The position numbers and the translations under genes were made by a program. Positions 36,611 to 36,695 of a stretch of 36,695 bases of DNA are shown piece by piece (the first letter of the stretch is position 1; each line of letters begins with the position of its first letter). A model generated the notes under the pieces. The model saw nothing but the letters and a program-made list of their open reading frames with translations. It was not told the DNA's origin and did no database searches. This DNA is from an uncultured Cetobacterium sp. (GTDB taxonomy: Bacteria; Fusobacteriota; Fusobacteriia; Fusobacteriales; Fusobacteriaceae): assembly GCF_947038635.1 (NCBI RefSeq), contig NZ_CAMQXC010000011.1, positions 1 through 36,695 on the forward strand, read 5' to 3'.

Positions 36611-36695
36611 ATGAAGATAATGAAAAAACTATTTTATGGAATTACTTATTTATCATTATTTACAAAAATATTAGCATTTAATATAGGAATAGCTC
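36611..36695 (+). CDS. Start of a secreted or outer-membrane protein, truncated
   Basis: GGAGGGG then ATG; MKIMKKLFYGITYLSLFTKILAFNIGIA looks like a signal peptide. Confidence 0.6.
   Translation, partial: MKIMKKLFYGITYLSLFTKILAFNIGIA

Overview
The window is AT-rich chromosomal DNA, most likely from a Fusobacteriota member (inferred from codon usage, protein style and the large autotransporter). It is mostly ordinary metabolic, transport and regulatory genes, with no rRNA, tRNA, CRISPR array or IS element visible. Main content, left to right: (i) a minus-strand operon (iron-type alcohol dehydrogenase, PLP aminotransferase, truncated PTS_EIIC_2-like permease) preceded by an apparent leader-peptide attenuator; (ii) divergent solute-binding proteins; (iii) four paralogous PRD/Mga-like regulators interrupted by a plus-strand island holding cspA, a c-di-GMP-I riboswitch and a short MarR-like gene; (iv) XRE-cupin regulator with speD/speE; (v) CAP-domain, DUF454, LemA and DUF2207 genes; (vi) a periplasmic-sensor GGDEF-EAL protein; (vii) an EIIA-CBS protein with an ArsB/NhaD transporter and an NRAMP-like transporter; (viii) pdxST; (ix) a replication-initiator-like (Rep_3 fold) gene separated from a fructose PTS operon by two perfect 27-bp direct repeats; (x) a periplasmic-sensor HD-GYP protein; (xi) a 1361-aa autotransporter rich in NYGM-like motifs. 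The strongest candidates for something undescribed are the 22-aa leader peptide (MSLRKVRAMFWFMYYFKTMVYV) with its terminator and alternative pairings, the Rep-like gene with its 27-bp repeats, and the c-di-GMP riboswitch leading into a minimal winged-helix gene. All calls are by eye; no searches or folding were run.
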